Shown in pieces: positions 16,468 through 24,488 of a stretch of 64,000 nt of DNA. Source of the stretch: Ammoniphilus sp. YIM 78166 (lineage in GTDB: Bacteria > Bacillota > Bacilli > Aneurinibacillales > RAOX-1); the NCBI RefSeq assembly GCF_004522215.1, contig NZ_SDLR01000001.1:434001-498000 (forward strand), given 5' to 3'. The notes below the pieces were generated by a model. That model saw nothing but the letters and a program-made list of their open reading frames with translations. It did not search any database and was not told the origin of the DNA. The translations under genes and the position numbers were made by a program. How positions within the stretch are numbered: the first letter of the stretch is position 1; each line of letters starts with the position of its first letter.

Positions 16468-17562
16468 ATGATTTTTGAGTATATGGAAAAGTACGATTAT
16501 GAACAAGTGGTTTTCTGTCAAGATCGAAACTCAGGATTAAAAGCGATTATCGCTATTCACGACACGACCCTAGGGCCAGCTCTAGGCGGTACTCGCATGT
16601 GGACCTATGCCAGTGAAGAAGAAGCCGTTATTGATGCTCTACGATTAGCACGTGGGATGACCTATAAGGCAGCGGCTGCAGGCTTAAATCTTGGCGGTGG
16701 AAAAACGGTTATTATTGGGGATCCGAGAACAGATAAAAATGAAGAAATGTTTCGTGCCTTTGGACGGTATATTCAAGGGCTTAATGGGCGCTATATTACG
16801 GCAGAAGATGTAGGAACGACGGTTGCCGACATGGACTTGATTCACCAAGAAACGGAGTTTGTAACAGGAGTGTCACCAGCCTTTGGCAGCAGCGGGAATC
16901 CGTCACCGGTCACTGCCTATGGAGTTTATCGCGGGATGAAGGCCGCGGCGCTAGAAGCCTTTGGCTCAGACAGCTTAGCTGGCAAAAGGGTAGCAGTCCA
17001 AGGGGTGGGGAATGTGGCATTTAGCTTATGCCGTTATCTTCACGAAGAAGGCGCAAAGTTAATCGTAACGGACATCAACCAGGAAAACGTCAATCGCGCC
17101 ATTCAGGAATTTGGAGCCCAAGCTGTCAATGTTCAAGATATCTATGCAGTAGATTGTGATATCTTCTCCCCTTGTGCATTGGGAGCTGTGATCAATGATA
17201 ATACGATTCCGCAGCTTAAAGCGAGAGTGATTGCTGGTGCGGCGAACAACCAACTGAAGGAAGAACGGCATGGAGACCTCATTACGGAGATGGGTCTAGT
17301 GTACGCCCCGGACTACGTCATCAATGCTGGCGGTCTCATTAATGTTGCGGATGAGTTGTTAGGGTACAATCGCGAGCGTGCACTCAAGAAGGTAGATACC
17401 ATCTATGACAATATTTTGAAAGTTTTTGAGATCGCCAAGAGAGATGGAATACCTACCTATGTGGCAGCAGATCGGCTAGCGGAAGAAAGAATCGAATCCG
17501 TAAAACGGTCCCGCAGCACCTTTTTAAGAAATGAACGACATCTGTTAAACCGTCTGCGCTGA
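16468..17562 (+). CDS. bcd: Leucine dehydrogenase
   Basis: NAD-dependent deamination of Leu, Val and Ile to the corresponding 2-oxo acids. The 364-residue protein has the ELFV dehydrogenase active-site region with [19 protein letters not shown] (catalytic lysines at about 67 and 79) and a C-terminal Rossmann domain with [14 protein letters not shown]. Length matches the Bacillus enzyme. It supplies the substrates of the BkdAA/AB/B complex encoded downstream. Confidence 0.95.
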   Translation: MIFEYMEKYDYEQVVFCQDRNSGLKAIIAIHDTTLGPALGGTRMWTYASEEEAVIDALRLARGMTYKAAAAGLNLGGGKTVIIGDPRTDKNEEMFRAFGRYIQGLNGRYITAEDVGTTVADMDLIHQETEFVTGVSPAFGSSGNPSPVTAYGVYRGMKAAALEAFGSDSLAGKRVAVQGVGNVAFSLCRYLHEEGAKLIVTDINQENVNRAIQEFGAQAVNVQDIYAVDCDIFSPCALGAVINDNTIPQLKARVIAGAANNQLKEERHGDLITEMGLVYAPDYVINAGGLINVADELLGYNRERALKKVDTIYDNILKVFEIAKRDGIPTYVAADRLAEERIESVKRSRSTFLRNERHLLNRLR

Positions 17563-17586
17563 TAAGAGGAGTTGAAGAATTATACC

Positions 17587-18693
17587 ATGCGTCATATCCT
17601 ACGACTGCTTGTCATTAATCCTGGCTCTACTTCCACGAAGATTGGGATCTACGATAACGAGAAATGTATCCTGGAAGAAACCTTACGGCATGACACGGAG
17701 TTACTGACCACATTTCCGAGAGTGATCGATCAATTCTCGTTCCGCAAGCAAGTAATTTTAGAGGCGCTGCACGAGAAGGGCATTAACATTACAAAGATCA
17801 ACGGCGTCGTAGGAAGAGGCGGGGTCCTGCGGCCCATTTCTGGGGGAACTTATCTCGTCAACGAGCCGATGCTCGAAGATCTTCGTTCAGCACGCTACGG
17901 AGAACATGCGTCGAATCTCGGAGCACTGATCTCCTACGAGATTGCTGAGCAGCTTCATATCCCCGCTTTTATCGTGGATCCCGTGGTTGTGGATGAAATG
18001 GATGATGTGGCCCGCTTGTCCGGTCATCCACGGATGGAAAGAAAAAGCATTTTCCATGCCTTAAATCAAAAAGCGGTTGCCAGACGAGTCGCCGTTCAGC
18101 TCGGCAAAAAATATGAAGAGCTCCATGCTATTGTGGCTCATATGGGGGGCGGTATCTCCATAGGAGCACATCGTAATGGGCGTGTGATCGATGTCAATAA
18201 TGCCCTCGCAGGAGAAGGACCTTTTTCACCTGAGCGTGCAGGAACCTTGCCTGCAGGACAGTTGGTAAAACTTTGTTTTTCTGGTGATTACAGCCAACAA
18301 GAAATCGAAAGGTGGCTGGTAGGCCAAGGAGGACTTGTTGCTTATCTAGGAACTAATGACGCTCGTAAGGTTGAGGAGAGGGTAGATGCCGGAGATCAGC
18401 AGGCTAAGCTTATCTTTCAGGGGATGGCCTATCAAGTAGCAAAGGAAATAGGAGCAGCGGCGAGTGCCTTAGCCGGGCGGGTGGAAGTGATTATCTTGAC
18501 GGGCGGGTTGACCTATGGAAAGTCTTTTGTTCAGTGGATCACCGAACGAGTTTCCTGGATTGCTCCTGTTCAAGTGTTTCCAGGAGAAAATGAGCTTCAG
18601 GCCTTAGCGGAAGGCGGATTGCGTGTACTTCGAGGGGAAGAAGAGGCGAAGTTCTATCCAGCGCATGAATATAGTGAAACGAGGTGTCAATAG
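17587..18693 (+). CDS. buk: Butyrate kinase
   Basis: Transfers phosphate from butyryl phosphate and branched acyl phosphates to ADP. The 368-residue acetokinase-family protein has the N-terminal [14 protein letters not shown] phosphate motif, [12 protein letters not shown] in the middle and [12 protein letters not shown] near the C terminus. The start is uncertain: ATG 17587 gives a normal N terminus, with GAGGAG 15 nt upstream; TTG 17572 is in frame but abuts the SD. Confidence 0.92.
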   Translation: MRHILRLLVINPGSTSTKIGIYDNEKCILEETLRHDTELLTTFPRVIDQFSFRKQVILEALHEKGINITKINGVVGRGGVLRPISGGTYLVNEPMLEDLRSARYGEHASNLGALISYEIAEQLHIPAFIVDPVVVDEMDDVARLSGHPRMERKSIFHALNQKAVARRVAVQLGKKYEELHAIVAHMGGGISIGAHRNGRVIDVNNALAGEGPFSPERAGTLPAGQLVKLCFSGDYSQQEIERWLVGQGGLVAYLGTNDARKVEERVDAGDQQAKLIFQGMAYQVAKEIGAAASALAGRVEVIILTGGLTYGKSFVQWITERVSWIAPVQVFPGENELQALAEGGLRVLRGEEEAKFYPAHEYSETRCQ

Positions 18694-18695
18694 CA

Positions 18696-20120
18696 ATGTC
18701 GTCCAATGAATATGATTTAGTTGTTTTAGGCGGGGGTACCGGCGGTTATGTAGCCGCCATTCGGGCCACTCAGTTAGGGATGAGGGTGGCTGTTGTGGAG
18801 AGAGATAAGCTTGGAGGTACTTGCTTGCATCGCGGGTGCATCCCAAGCAAGGCCCTGCTTCGATCGGCTGAAGTCTATCATACCATGACCCAAGGTGAAG
18901 AATTTGGGATTGAGGTCTCGGAGATAAAAGTCAACTTTGCCAAGATGCAAGAGCGAAAGCAGAAAATCGTAGACCAACTGCATCGGGGTGTTCAGCAATT
19001 AATGAAAAAAGGGAAGATCGAGGTGTTCCATGGGGAAGGACGTATTATGGGTCCTTCTATTTTCTCTCCTCAAGCAGGTGCAGTCGCCGTTACCAAAGAA
19101 GATGGAGACTCCGAAATTCTCGTCCCTAAAAACCTACTGGTCGCAACGGGCTCTAGACCACGGACGCTGCCAGGTCTGGAGATAGATGGAGACTATATCT
19201 TGACGAGCGATGAAGCATTGAAGCTAGCGAAACTGCCTGAGTCTATCGTTATTGTTGGCGGAGGAGTCATTGGAATCGAGTGGGCTTCAATGCTTCATGA
19301 TTTAGGTGTTCAAGTACAGATAATAGAGTTTGCTGATCGGATTCTTCCCTTGGAAGATGCAGAAATCAGTAAAGAAATGAGCCGCTTGCTGAAAAAACGC
19401 AAAATTAGCGTGCATACGGGGGCGAAGGTATTACCGGAAACATTGGTAAAGGATAATGGCAAAATATCGATTAAAGCCGAAAAGAAAGGCGAGCTGATTG
19501 AGGTTCAAGCAGAAAAGCTCCTGGTCTCGGTTGGTCGCATGGCGAATGTGGAGCATATCGGTCTAGATAATACGGATGTCAAAGTGGATCGCGGTGTGAT
19601 TCAGGTTAATGCTCATTTTCAGACGGCAGAAGCTCATATCTATGCTATTGGGGATGTAATCGGGGGTTTACAGCTGGCCCATGTCGCTTCCCATGAAGGT
19701 ATTTTAGCGGTCGAGCATATGGCGGGTCTTTCACCTCATCCGCTGGATTATACGAAAGTGCCTAAAGTAACCTACAGTCGCCCTGAGGTGGCTAACGTTG
19801 GCTTGACGGAAGAGGAAGCAAAACAAAAAGGTTTCCAAGTAAAAACAGGTGTGTTCCATTTCCGCGCCATTGGCAAAGCGTTGATTCACGGTGACTCTGA
19901 CGGATTCGTCAAGCTGATTGCTGACGAAAAAACGGATGATTTGCTAGGCGTACACATGATTGGCCCTCATGTATCAGATCTAATTGCGGAGGGAGCATTA
20001 GCCACCGTATTGAATGCCACTCCATGGGAAATTAGCCACACCATTCATCCTCATCCGTCTTTATCAGAGATTATGGGAGAAGCAGCCTTGGCTGTATACG
20101 GGAAAGCCATCCACTCGTAA
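18696..20120 (+). CDS. lpdV: Dihydrolipoyl dehydrogenase, E3 of the branched-chain complex
   Basis: FAD-dependent enzyme that reoxidises the dihydrolipoyl group of BkdB with NAD. The 474-residue protein has the N-terminal FAD motif LGGGTGGYVAAIRA, the redox disulfide GGTCLHRGC (Cys43, Cys48), an NAD motif IVGGGVIGIEW and the C-terminal HTIHPHPSLSE with the catalytic His. ATG 18696 follows GAGGTG at 18681-18686, which lies inside the end of buk. Confidence 0.95.
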   Translation: MSSNEYDLVVLGGGTGGYVAAIRATQLGMRVAVVERDKLGGTCLHRGCIPSKALLRSAEVYHTMTQGEEFGIEVSEIKVNFAKMQERKQKIVDQLHRGVQQLMKKGKIEVFHGEGRIMGPSIFSPQAGAVAVTKEDGDSEILVPKNLLVATGSRPRTLPGLEIDGDYILTSDEALKLAKLPESIVIVGGGVIGIEWASMLHDLGVQVQIIEFADRILPLEDAEISKEMSRLLKKRKISVHTGAKVLPETLVKDNGKISIKAEKKGELIEVQAEKLLVSVGRMANVEHIGLDNTDVKVDRGVIQVNAHFQTAEAHIYAIGDVIGGLQLAHVASHEGILAVEHMAGLSPHPLDYTKVPKVTYSRPEVANVGLTEEEAKQKGFQVKTGVFHFRAIGKALIHGDSDGFVKLIADEKTDDLLGVHMIGPHVSDLIAEGALATVLNATPWEISHTIHPHPSLSEIMGEAALAVYGKAIHS

Positions 20121-20153
20121 ATGAGCGTAAACCAGCAAAGGGGGAATAAACGT

Positions 20154-21146
20154 ATGTCTCAAAATAGGCATCAGGCATTAGGATTGACCAATCAACAGGT
20201 ACTCGATATGTACTATTACATGTTATTATCTCGCAAAGTTGATGAACGTATGTGGCTATTAAACCGTGCGGGAAAAATACCTTTTGTTATTTCGTGTCAA
20301 GGTCAAGAAGCCGCTCAGGTTGGTGCAGCTTTTGCTTTTGACAATACTCGTGACTTTCTTTGTCCTTACTACCGTGACATGGGTGTAGTGACGGTATTTG
20401 GGATGACGGCAAGAGAGTTGATGCTCTCCGCTTTTGCTAAAGCGGAAGATCCAAATAGCGGCGGCCGTCAGATGCCTGGACATTTTGGCGGGAAAAAATA
20501 TCGAATTATGACCGGCTCAAGCCCAGTTACCACGCAAGTTCCTCATGCGGTAGGAATTGCTTTAGCTGGACGCATGGAAGGGAAGGATCTCGTTGTGTTT
20601 ACTTCCTTTGGCGAGGGATCCAGCAATCAGGGTGATTTCCATGAAGGGGCGAACTTTGCAGGGGTTCATAAGCTCCCCGTTGTTTTCTTCTGTGAAAATA
20701 ATAAATATGCTATTTCTGTTCCGATCTCCAAACAAGTGGCTTGCAATAGTATTGCCGATCGCGCAGTTGGCTATGGGTTCCCAGGTGTTAGTGTAGATGG
20801 TAACGATCCGTTAGAGGTCTACAGAGCAACGAAAGAAGCCGTCGATCGAGCGAGAAGAGGAGAAGGGCCCACGTTGATTGAGGCTGTCACGTATCGTCTT
20901 GTGCCTCATTCGAGTGACGATGATGACCGTGCTTACCGTTCTCGTGAAGAAGTAGAAGAAGCGAAGAGAAGGGATCCCATTCTGGTTTTCCAACGCTACT
21001 TAAGAGAAACAGGGGTAATGGATGAAGCGATGGAAAATGACATTCATGACCGAGTAGCTTTAGAAGTAGATGAAGGAACGGAATATGCGGAGAATGCGCC
21101 ATATCCTACGCCAGAGAGCACGCTAAAACACGTTTACGGGGAATAG
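20154..21146 (+). CDS. bkdAA: 2-oxoisovalerate dehydrogenase E1 alpha
   Basis: Thiamin-diphosphate-binding subunit of the branched-chain 2-oxo acid decarboxylase. The 330-residue protein has FTSFGEGSSNQGDFHEGANF and ENNKYAIS, the TPP motif with a GEG start, and the phosphorylation-loop-like PHSSDDDDRAY. ATG 20154 is chosen because AAAGGGGG lies 7 nt upstream and gives the length of B. subtilis BkdAA. An in-frame ATG at 20121 abuts the lpdV stop and lacks an SD. Confidence 0.95.
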   Translation: MSQNRHQALGLTNQQVLDMYYYMLLSRKVDERMWLLNRAGKIPFVISCQGQEAAQVGAAFAFDNTRDFLCPYYRDMGVVTVFGMTARELMLSAFAKAEDPNSGGRQMPGHFGGKKYRIMTGSSPVTTQVPHAVGIALAGRMEGKDLVVFTSFGEGSSNQGDFHEGANFAGVHKLPVVFFCENNKYAISVPISKQVACNSIADRAVGYGFPGVSVDGNDPLEVYRATKEAVDRARRGEGPTLIEAVTYRLVPHSSDDDDRAYRSREEVEEAKRRDPILVFQRYLRETGVMDEAMENDIHDRVALEVDEGTEYAENAPYPTPESTLKHVYGE

Positions 21147-21157
21147 GAGGAGATCAC

Positions 21158-22141
21158 ATGCCAATCATTTCATATATTGATGCGGTTACCCAAGCGCTTC
21201 GAGAGGAAATGCAAAGGGATAAAAGAGTGTTTGTGCTCGGAGAAGACGTGGGAGTTCGAGGCGGCGTGTTCCGGGCGACTCAGGGCTTATATGAAGAATT
21301 CGGGGAACAGCGGGTCATTGATACTCCGTTGGCTGAATCCGCTATTGCGGGAGTGGCTATCGGGGCAGCAGCCTACGGTATGCGGCCGGTAGCAGAAATG
21401 CAATTTGCCGATTTTATCATGCCTGCCGTCAATCAGATTGTAAGCGAAGCGGCCAAGATCAGATATCGTTCCAATGCGGACTGGAATTGTCCCCTCGTCG
21501 TTCGTGCCCCCTATGGCGGTGGAGTACACGGTGCGCTTTATCATTCCCAAAGTGTAGAAGCGATGTTCTGCAATACACCAGGTCTTAAGGTCGTGGCGCC
21601 TTCGACCCCTTATGATGTAAAGGGTTTGCTTAAAGCAGCTATTCGTGATGACGATCCTGTCCTTTTCTTTGAACATAAGAGATGCTACCGCTTAATCAAG
21701 GGTGAAGTTCCAGAAACAGATTATACCGTGCCAATCGGAAAAGCGGATGTGAAGCGAGAAGGGGAAGATATCACGGTGATTTCCTATGGCCTCACCCTTC
21801 ACTTCGCTCTTCAGGCAGCGGAAAAACTAGCTGCAGATGGTTATAGCGCTCATATATTAGATTTACGAACCCTCTATCCATTAGATAAGGAAGCGATTGT
21901 GGAAGCGGCTCGAAAAACAGGGAAAGTGCTAGTCATTCATGAAGACAACAAAGAAGGTGGAGTAGGGGCAGAAGTCTCGGCTATTATCGCTGAGGAATGC
22001 CTATTTGAATTAGATGCGCCAATCAAGCGTCTTTGTGGTCCGGATGTACCTGCGATGCCTTATAGCCCACCCATGGAAAAGTTTTTCATGCTAAACCCGG
22101 ATAAGGTATATCAAGCCATGAAAGAATTAGCTGAATTCTAA
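21158..22141 (+). CDS. bkdAB: 2-oxoisovalerate dehydrogenase E1 beta
   Basis: Beta subunit of E1, forming the alpha2-beta2 tetramer with BkdAA. The 327-residue protein has FVLGEDVGVRGGVFRAT and DTPLAESAIAGVAIGAA near the N terminus and a C-terminal transketolase domain with LDLRTLYPLD and IHEDNKEGGVGAEV. AGGAGGAG precedes ATG 21158. Length equals the B. subtilis protein. Confidence 0.95.
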   Translation: MPIISYIDAVTQALREEMQRDKRVFVLGEDVGVRGGVFRATQGLYEEFGEQRVIDTPLAESAIAGVAIGAAAYGMRPVAEMQFADFIMPAVNQIVSEAAKIRYRSNADWNCPLVVRAPYGGGVHGALYHSQSVEAMFCNTPGLKVVAPSTPYDVKGLLKAAIRDDDPVLFFEHKRCYRLIKGEVPETDYTVPIGKADVKREGEDITVISYGLTLHFALQAAEKLAADGYSAHILDLRTLYPLDKEAIVEAARKTGKVLVIHEDNKEGGVGAEVSAIIAEECLFELDAPIKRLCGPDVPAMPYSPPMEKFFMLNPDKVYQAMKELAEF

Positions 22142-22158
22142 TTGTTGAGGAGGTTCTT

Positions 22159-23454
22159 ATGCCAGATCAAGTATTGATGCCCCAGCTAGGAGAGAGTGTA
22201 ACCGAAGGCACCATCTCCAAATGGCTTGTTAAAATTGGGGATAAGGTGAAGAAATATGATCCGATTTGCGAAGTTAACACCGATAAAGTCAATGCCGAGG
22301 TTCCTTCTACCTTAAGCGGGACGATCACGGATATTGTAATCCCCGAAGGGGAAACGGTAGCGGTTGGCACGTTGATTTGTTATATCGCAGGGGAGGGGGA
22401 AGGAGCGGCGTCTGTTGCGACGGCAGAAGCTGCATCTAAGGTCGACGCTGTTGAAGCGAGAGCGGCCGTCGATTCGCCTGAGGGTGCAGCGATGAACCAG
22501 CGCTACTCCCCAGCCGTTTTGAAGTTAGCTCAAGAACATCAAATTGATTTGTCTCGGGTAAAAGGTACGGGTGCAGGCGGCCGCATTACCCGCAAGGATG
22601 TATTGGCGGTTGTGGAGAGCGGTGGTCAACAGGCAGAAGCGGTGTTGGCGGCCCCGGCTACTGAGCCCCAGGTTGCACCTACAGTGGCTGCTCCGGTTGC
22701 GGCTGCTCCGGTTACGACGCCAGCTCCTGCGAGGGTTGATGTTCCTGTTAGCGATGGAGATCAAATGATCCCTGTCACGAGTGTTCGTCGTACCATTGCC
22801 AATCGTATGGTACAGAGCAAGCATGACGCCCCCCATGCCTGGACGATGGTGGAGTGCGATGTTACGAACCTCGTCAAGCTGCGCAACCAGCTGAAAGATG
22901 AGTTCAAGCAAAAAGAAGGGTTTAGCCTAACCTTCCTTCCATTCTTCATTAAGGCTGTAGTAGAGTCGCTTAAGGAATTTCCGATTATCAATTCCCAATG
23001 GGCTGGAGACAAGATTATAGTCAAGAAGGCTATTAATATTTCTATCGCTGTTGCCACGGACGATGCCCTGTATGTGCCGGTCATTAAGGATGCCGACCAG
23101 AAAAGCATCTATGGCATCGCCAAGTCCGTGGATGACCTGGCTCGCAAGAGCCGCCAAGGGAAGCTTACGATTGACGACATGTCAGGGGGAACCTTTACGT
23201 GTAATAATACGGGTTCCTTTGGTTCGGTGTTATCCGCTCCTATTATCAATCAACCGCAGGCAGCTATCTTGAGCATGGAATCGATTGTGAAGAGACCTGT
23301 GGTCTTGGAAGAAAACATGATCGCTATTCGCGACATGGTTAACTTATGCCTATCCCTTGACCACCGGATCCTAGATGGCTTGGTATGCGGGAAGTTTTTG
23401 CAGAGTGTAAAGAGCAAGTTAGAGAGCTACGGACCGGAAACGAAGATCTATTAA
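22159..23454 (+). CDS. bkdB: Branched-chain 2-oxo acid dehydrogenase E2 (lipoamide acyltransferase)
   Basis: Core acyltransferase of the complex. The 431-residue protein has one lipoyl domain with Lys43 in EVNTDKVNAEVPS, an Ala/Pro linker, a peripheral subunit-binding domain (about 113-150, YSPAVLKLAQEHQID), a second Ala/Pro-rich linker (about 160-195, nucleotide sequence of repeated GCTCCGGTT-like units) and a catalytic domain ending with DHRILDG (His near 402). It is the last gene of the bkd operon and is followed by a terminator. Confidence 0.95.
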   Translation: MPDQVLMPQLGESVTEGTISKWLVKIGDKVKKYDPICEVNTDKVNAEVPSTLSGTITDIVIPEGETVAVGTLICYIAGEGEGAASVATAEAASKVDAVEARAAVDSPEGAAMNQRYSPAVLKLAQEHQIDLSRVKGTGAGGRITRKDVLAVVESGGQQAEAVLAAPATEPQVAPTVAAPVAAAPVTTPAPARVDVPVSDGDQMIPVTSVRRTIANRMVQSKHDAPHAWTMVECDVTNLVKLRNQLKDEFKQKEGFSLTFLPFFIKAVVESLKEFPIINSQWAGDKIIVKKAINISIAVATDDALYVPVIKDADQKSIYGIAKSVDDLARKSRQGKLTIDDMSGGTFTCNNTGSFGSVLSAPIINQPQAAILSMESIVKRPVVLEENMIAIRDMVNLCLSLDHRILDGLVCGKFLQSVKSKLESYGPETKIY

Positions 23455-23478
23455 TTCACAGTTAAAATCACAGAAGAA

Positions 23479-23521
23479 GGGCTTCTCTCAACTGTTAGGT
23501 TGATGAAGAAGCCCCTCTTTC
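23479..23521 (+). terminator. Terminator after bkdB
   Basis: GGGCTTCT (23479-23486) pairs with AGAAGCCC (23507-23514), with an inner CAAC / GTTG stem, followed by CTCTTT. Confidence 0.75.
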
Positions 23522-23528
23522 GCTTGGA

Positions 23529-24299
23529 TTCGGACAGACTCGAGCTCTTTTGATGCCCTTATAGCTTGTTGAAGCGCGGATTAGGGCTTCAAAGCAGCCG
23601 ATTGATGCCCTCAAACCCCGCCGAGGCCCGGATCAGGGCACAAAAGCCACGGTTTGATGCCCTCAAACCTAGCCAAAGCCCGGATCAGGGCATCAAAGCT
23701 GCCGTATGATGCCCTCAACCCCCGCCGAGGCCCGGATCAGGGCATCAAAGCTGCCGTATGATGCCCTCAACCCCCGCCGAAGCACGAATCAGGGCATCAA
23801 ATCTCCCATATGATGCCCTCAACCCCCGCCGAGGCCCGGATCAGGGCATCAAAGCCGCCGTATGATGCCTTCGAATCCAGCCGAAGCCCGAATCAGGGCA
23901 CCAAACCCATCGTTTGATGCCCTGAAACCCAGCCAAAGCCCGAATCAAGGCATCAAAGCCGCCGATTGATGCCCTGAAAACCAGCCGAGGCTCGAATCAG
24001 GGAATCAAAGCCGCCGTATGATGCCCTGAAACCCCGCCGAGGCCTGAATCAAGGCATCAAAGCTACCGATTGATGCCCTGAAACCCAGCCAAAGCCCGAA
24101 TCAAGGCATCAAAGCTACCGCTTGATGCCCTGAAACCCGGCCGAGGCCCAAATCAGGGAATCAAAGCCGCCGTATGATGCCCTGAAACCCCGCCGAGGCC
24201 CAAATCAACGCATCAAAGCAGCCGATTGATGCCCTCAAACCCCACCGAAGCTCAGATCAGGGCACCAAAGCCGTCGTTTCTCGCCTTCTGCTGTCCGAA
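23529..24299. repeat. Inverted repeat flanking the 52-bp array
   Basis: TTCGGACAG at 23529-23537 and its exact reverse complement CTGTCCGAA at 24291-24299 bracket the array at 13 and 12 bp from its ends. An imperfect direct repeat also brackets it: CTTGGATTCGGAC at 23523 and CTTGTATTCGAAC at 24305 match at 11 of 13. Confidence 0.55.
23551..24278. repeat. Tandem array of fourteen 52-bp palindromic units, non-coding
   Basis: Fourteen contiguous units of exactly 52 bp with no indels start at 23551, 23603, 23655, 23707, 23759, 23811, 23863, 23915, 23967, 24019, 24071, 24123, 24175 and 24227. Each opens with TGATGCCCT and carries the reverse complement AGGGCATCA at unit positions 33-41, so each unit can form a hairpin. 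Units 2-6 and 14 read TGATGCCCTCAA; units 8-13 read TGATGCCCTGAA. Units 8-9-10 resemble 11-12-13, a 156-bp higher-order repeat. The array is more GC-rich than the neighbouring genes and has no long open frame. It lies between the convergent bkdB and ftsW-like genes. Confidence 0.97.
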
Positions 24300-24327
24300 A
24301 AAGGCTTGTATTCGAACTAACCTACAA

Positions 24328-24363
24328 CAAAAAAAAGCGTGATTCGTTATACGAATCGACGCT
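24328..24363 (-). terminator. Terminator of the ftsW-like/prli42 operon
   Basis: Read on the minus strand, AGCGTCGATTCG pairs with CGAATCACGCT around TATAA with one bulge, followed by T8 (the A8 run at 24328-24336 on the plus strand). Confidence 0.8.
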
Positions 24364-24391
24364 CAATTGTTCTGATGGGTGTCCACAGCCC

Positions 24392-24487
24392 TTAATAAAA
24401 CAGCCCTACACCCATGATGAGAGTGGATAGAAGCATCGTGGCGATAATGAGATAGACTACGATCTTAGTATATTTTCTAGGAATCAT
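24392..24487 (-). CDS. prli42: Stressosome-anchoring miniprotein Prli42
   Basis: A 31-residue frame on the minus strand that reads MIPRKYTKIVVYLIIATM then a hydrophobic stretch ending GVGLFY. A short basic N terminus, a VVYL core and a single transmembrane helix match Prli42, the miniprotein that in Listeria tethers the stressosome to the membrane and is conserved in Firmicutes. GGAGG at 24493-24497 lies 5 nt upstream, inside the last codons of the FtsW-like gene, and the start follows that gene's stop by 1 nt. The two are probably translationally coupled. No stressosome genes are in this window. Confidence 0.8.
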   Translation of the reverse strand: MIPRKYTKIVVYLIIATMLLSTLIMGVGLFY

Positions 24488-24488
24488 G

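Noticed and set aside
22525..22911. Minus-strand frame opposite bkdB
   Set aside because: Generated by the Ala/Pro-rich linker of bkdB; biased composition and no start signals.
23551..24278. CRISPR array
   Set aside because: Units are contiguous 52-mers that all resemble one another; there are no unique spacers and no cas genes nearby.
23551..24278. Repeat-protein coding region
   Set aside because: The 52-bp unit shifts the frame each time, stop codons (TGA at each unit start) interrupt, and there is no long frame on either strand.
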